DNA of 64,000 nucleotides, from positions 62,001-126,000 of the forward strand of contig NZ_MRCQ01000005.1 in the NCBI RefSeq assembly GCF_002304005.1, read 5' to 3'. A program made the position numbers and the translations under genes. The DNA is from Flavobacterium sp. ACN6 (GTDB lineage Bacteria > Bacteroidota > Bacteroidia > Flavobacteriales > Flavobacteriaceae). The notes beneath the pieces are model-generated. The model did not search any database. It worked only from the letters and a program-made list of their open reading frames with translations, and was not told the origin of the DNA. Positions within the stretch are counted from its first letter, which is position 1. Each line of letters opens with the position of its first letter. Positions 61,951 to 64,000 of the stretch are shown here, one piece after another.

Positions 61951-61959
61951 GAATCCAGT

Positions 61960-62059
61960 TTGTCATTCTTGAGAAACGAAGAATCACACAAGTAATTCCG
62001 TAAGCAATATCTCCAATCTTTGTAGAGTTACTAGTGTGATTCTTCGTTCAGAATGACAA
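61960..62059. repeat. Long inverted repeat TTGTCATTCT ... AGAATGACAA
   Basis: Left arm 61960-61995, right arm 62028-62059: paired blocks TTGTCATTCT, AACGAAGAATCACAC and AGTAA with small bulges, loop about 32 nt. The sequence resembles other dispersed flavobacterial inverted repeats; only one copy is in this window. Confidence 0.75.
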
Positions 62060-62089
62060 GATTGTGGAAAAATTAAACATACAAAAAAC

Positions 62090-62653
62090 TTTCAAGGCAA
62101 TTTAAAGGTTTTGAGTTATCGTCTGGATTCGAAGGTAATCTTTATCTAATTTTTTCAAAAAATTAAACATAAAAAAACCTTCAAATTGCTTTGAAGGTTT
62201 TAGAGGCATCGTCCGGATTCGAACCGATATATTTAATTAATTTTTTCAAAAAATTAAACATAAAAAAAACCTTCAAATTGCTTTGAAGGTTTTGAGGCAT
62301 CGTCTGGATTCGAACCGATATATTTTAATTAATTTTTTCTAAAAATTAAACATAAAAAAACCTGTAAGTTTCCTTGAAGTTTTGAGGCATGGTTCGGATT
62401 CGTACCGATATATTTTAATTAATTTTTTCTAAAAATTAAACATAAAAAAAACTGTAAGTTTCCTTGAAGTTTTGTGACATCGTTTGGATTCGAACCGATA
62501 TATTTAATTAATTTTTTCTAAAAATTAAACATAAAAAAAACTCTAAGTTTCCTTGAAGTTTTGTGACATCGTTTGGATTCGAACCGATATATTTAATTAA
62601 TTTTTTCTAAAAATTAAACATAAAAAAACCTTCAAATTGCTTTGAAGGTTTTG
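62090..62653 (-). repeat. Tandem array of six tRNA-Cys 3'-end/terminator copies (89-91 bp)
   Basis: The GGATTC of the tRNA T arm (plus-strand view) recurs at 62125, 62215, 62306, 62396, 62486 and 62575, and in the real gene at 62665, that is every 89-91 bp. Each unit has 22-23 bp of tRNA 3' end (acceptor strand plus T arm), then a terminator-like hairpin and an AT spacer ATATATTTAATTAATTTTTT. Units 2 and 3 keep the tRNA terminator intact, units 4-6 have a changed hairpin, unit 1 is most decayed. Confidence 0.92.
62622..62652 (-). terminator. Terminator of tRNA-Cys
   Basis: 12-bp stem AAAACCTTCAAA/TTTGAAGGTTTT with a TTGC loop and a T run on the minus strand, two bases after the tRNA 3' end. 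Related hairpins recur in each unit of the array. Confidence 0.88.
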
Positions 62654-62724
62654 AGGCATCGTCCGGATTCGAACCGGAGTAGGAGCTTTTGCAGAGCCCA
62701 GCCTAGCCGCTCGGCCACGACGCC
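62654..62724 (-). tRNA. tRNA-Cys (GCA)
   Basis: 71 nt without encoded CCA. Acceptor GGCGTCG pairs with CGATGCC (one GU pair), T stem TCCGG/CCGGA with loop TTCGAAT, anticodon loop CTGCAAA giving anticodon GCA, and discriminator U73, the known identity base of tRNA-Cys. A TACTTTTG element lies 18 nt upstream and the first terminator 2 nt downstream. Confidence 0.96.
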
Positions 62725-62741
62725 ATTGCTTGAACGGATGG

Positions 62742-62771
62742 CAAAAGTAACTAAAATCTTTAAATTTCAAA
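62742..62771 (-). promoter_or_regulatory. Promoter of tRNA-Cys
   Basis: Minus strand: TTTG (62768-62771), 18-nt spacer, TACTTTTG (62742-62749). The -7 box ends 17 nt before the tRNA 5' end, so initiation would leave a short 5' leader. Confidence 0.7.
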
Positions 62772-62818
62772 AGTTTCAAAGTAACTATTTTAAAATTTTA
62801 AGTTTTTAATTAGAAAAA

Positions 62819-63178
62819 TTACTTTCTATTTTCCGTCAATTTTATGGTAACTGATTCAACATCACCGCCAATAGGAGGATTTATTTTAGAAACCCAAACT
62901 GTAGTTTTTTCTACCATTTTAATCTCTGCAAGCACTCGAATATTGATTCTTTTGGCTACATGCTCTAATAAATGCGAACGAATTGCCATTTCTTCGGTAA
63001 CAATTTTGTTCAAATGAACGTAATCAACAGTGTCTAAAAGATGATCTGTTTCTGCAGATTTCTGTAAATTGGTTTTAATTTTTAGATCGACAGTGTAATC
63101 AGATCCTATTTTTCCTTCTTCAATTAAACATCCATGGTACGAAAAAGTGCGAATGTTTTTAAGTTTTATAACTCCCAT
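62819..63178 (-). CDS. folB: Dihydroneopterin aldolase
   Basis: 119 residues. FSYHGCLIEEGKIGSDYTVDLKI with the active-site glutamate, LDTVDYVHLNKI, SHLLEHVAKRI and the catalytic-lysine segment WVSKINPPIGGDVESV. It cleaves dihydroneopterin to 6-hydroxymethyl-dihydropterin and glycolaldehyde in folate synthesis. Only 5 bp separate it from the RelE/ParE-like gene, so it is cotranscribed with the toxin-antitoxin pair. Confidence 0.95.
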   Translation of the reverse strand: MGVIKLKNIRTFSYHGCLIEEGKIGSDYTVDLKIKTNLQKSAETDHLLDTVDYVHLNKIVTEEMAIRSHLLEHVAKRINIRVLAEIKMVEKTTVWVSKINPPIGGDVESVTIKLTENRK

Positions 63179-63183
63179 TTTTA

Positions 63184-63489
63184 TTATTTTATTCTTGTAG
63201 TATTTGGATCTTGGTAATTTGATGTTACAGCTAGTATGAAAACAGTTTTCTTGTTTTCATCAACTTTAAAATGAATAGTGTAAGGAAATTTCTTTAAGGG
63301 TAAGGTTCTAACAGTATTATACTTTTCTTCAAAAAAAGGAATATTTTCTAATGTTTTACGGTAACTTTTAAATTCTAAATAGAATAATTTTCCTACTCCT
63401 TTACTTTTAGATTCATAATAATCGGCAGCTTCATCAACTTCAAGTTTAGCTCGTGAAAGAATTTGAAGTTTAAAATTGTCTACAGCCAT
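63184..63489 (-). CDS. RelE/ParE superfamily toxin
   Basis: 101 residues. The superfamily start LQILSRAKLEVDEAADYYESKSKGVGKLFYLEF and the basic C-terminal KKFPYTIHFKVDENKKTVFILAVTSNYQDP are present. Gyrase-poisoning ParE or ribosome-dependent RelE activity cannot be told apart from sequence. Its start overlaps the upstream antitoxin by 10 bp. Confidence 0.87.
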   Translation of the reverse strand: MAVDNFKLQILSRAKLEVDEAADYYESKSKGVGKLFYLEFKSYRKTLENIPFFEEKYNTVRTLPLKKFPYTIHFKVDENKKTVFILAVTSNYQDPNTTRIK

Positions 63490-63695
63490 TTCTTATCCAT
63501 TTCCTTTTCAAAATCATCCCAACAAATATAATCTTCTGGCTTAGCGTTTTTAATACGTTCTAAAACCATTTCCTGTTGCCATTGCGGAACTTCATTCTCT
63601 ATGTTTTCATTGATAGAAACATCTGGAACATGTTTAAAAAAACTAATAAAAGTTTCGTAAAAATCGTCTGGAATTGTAACGGTTAATTGTCTCAT
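63480..63695 (-). CDS. Probable antitoxin of the ParE/RelE-like pair
   Basis: 71 residues starting MRQLTVTIPDDFYETFISFFKHV, a short beta strand plus helix typical of small ribbon-helix-helix-like addiction antitoxins, with an acidic C-terminal half (WQQEMVLERIKNAKPEDYICWDDFEKEM). Antitoxin role inferred from the 10-bp overlap with the toxin gene and its size. Promoter element at 63713. Confidence 0.78.
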   Translation of the reverse strand: MRQLTVTIPDDFYETFISFFKHVPDVSINENIENEVPQWQQEMVLERIKNAKPEDYICWDDFEKEMDKKWL

Positions 63696-63712
63696 AACTT
63701 TTAAAATTTATA

Positions 63713-63720
63713 CAAAAATA
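63713..63720 (-). promoter_or_regulatory. -7 promoter element TATTTTTG for the toxin-antitoxin-folB unit
   Basis: Exact TAnnTTTG match on the minus strand, 17 bases before ATG 63695. folB has no separate promoter that I can see. Confidence 0.55.
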
Positions 63721-63802
63721 CTAATAATTTAGTTTCACGTTTAAAGTTTCACGTTTAACGCCAGTTAAGTAACTTTAAACCTGAAACCTGAAACCTTTTT
63801 TT

Positions 63803-63810
63803 TATCTTTG
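63803..63810 (+). promoter_or_regulatory. -7 promoter element TATCTTTG for glnS
   Basis: Exact TAnnTTTG match, 19 bases before the glnS ATG at 63830. Just upstream are direct repeats GTTTCACGTTTA and CCTGAAACCTGAAACC of unknown role. Confidence 0.6.
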
Positions 63811-63829
63811 CTAAAATTACTATAAAATA

Positions 63830-64000
63830 ATGGCATCAGAAGAGAAATCACTCAATTTTATTGAACAAATCATAGAGGAAGATTTGAAATCAGGTCTTTC
63901 GCAAACTAAACTTCATTTTCGTTTTCCACCAGAGCCAAACGGTTATTTACACATTGGACACGCAAGTTCTATTGCTTTAAATTTTGGTTTAGGAATTGAT
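63830..64000 (+). CDS. glnS: Glutaminyl-tRNA synthetase, N-terminal part
   Basis: 57 residues before the right edge: [22 protein letters not shown], then [28 protein letters not shown]. The [12 protein letters not shown] motif is the class I HIGH signature with the GlnRS-specific surroundings, so the enzyme attaches glutamine to tRNA-Gln. The direct GlnRS route rather than the amidotransferase route is implied in this organism. Confidence 0.93.
   Translation, partial: MASEEKSLNFIEQIIEEDLKSGLSQTKLHFRFPPEPNGYLHIGHASSIALNFGLGID

Noticed and set aside
62090..62653. CRISPR array (regular about 90-bp period)
   Set aside because: The repeated part is the tRNA-Cys tail and terminator and the spacers are homologous to each other rather than unique; no cas genes are near.

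Overview
The window is AT-rich (roughly two thirds A+T by eye) chromosomal DNA of a Bacteroidota member, most likely a Flavobacterium. The evidence is: a SusC/SusD pair; the gliding/type IX secretion lipoprotein SprE; an enzyme with a T9SS C-terminal sorting domain; families largely confined to flavobacteria (DUF4254, DUF4292, DUF5687, DUF6341, DUF6427, DUF6909); and repeated Bacteroidota promoter elements of the form TAnnTTTG, some with an upstream TTTG 17-21 nt away.

Layout. 0-2 kb: end of a MATE transporter, an FtsX/LolE-type permease and rbfA. 2.5-7.2 kb: an orphan susC/susD pair. 7.2-13.7 kb: a conserved minus-strand run (flippase, dut, sugar nucleotidyltransferase, TPR protein, DUF4292 lipoprotein, EnvC-like protein). 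14.2-14.8 kb: an 88-bp tandem repeat. 14.8-19.9 kb: ATP synthase genes atpB-E-F-H-A-G without atpD/atpC, preceded by a small membrane protein, atpZ, a bactofilin and sprE (20-23.7 kb). 23.8-27.2 kb: an ABC ATPase with a DUF5687 membrane partner and a flavin/2Fe-2S reductase. 27.9-33 kb: GT9, DUF4254, upp, two small membrane-protein families and purD. 33-35.7 kb: a higBA toxin-antitoxin pair fused translationally to a CapK-like AMP ligase, then an ORF6N protein with a remarkable palindrome cluster. 35.7-47.9 kb: a surface-polysaccharide locus (two Wzy-like proteins, Wzx, four glycosyltransferases, UDP-glucuronate decarboxylase, Wzz-like protein, lipoprotein, DUF6909). 48-58 kb: a REP-associated transposase, GH3-family protein, tatA, a secreted GH8 enzyme, tex, fic, rpiB. 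58.2-61.9 kb: rnr, a GIN-domain protein and a LysE transporter. 61.9-62.7 kb: a tRNA-Cys gene followed by six tandem degenerate copies of its own 3' end plus terminator. 62.8-64 kb: folB behind a second toxin-antitoxin pair, then the start of glnS.

Most genes are housekeeping or envelope functions. Several modules are connected: sprE and the proton-driven ATP synthase genes are adjacent; the GH8 enzyme carries the sorting signal read by the T9SS that SprE serves; and the 35-48 kb block can assemble, flip, polymerise and length-control a surface glycan. The most unusual material is non-coding or embedded in genes: the tRNA-Cys tail array, the palindromes with a shared core and different self-complementary arms in and after the ORF6N gene, the palindrome inside the transposase gene, and matching hairpins flanking fic. 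Promoter elements also show that several long open frames start too far upstream; corrected starts are used here.
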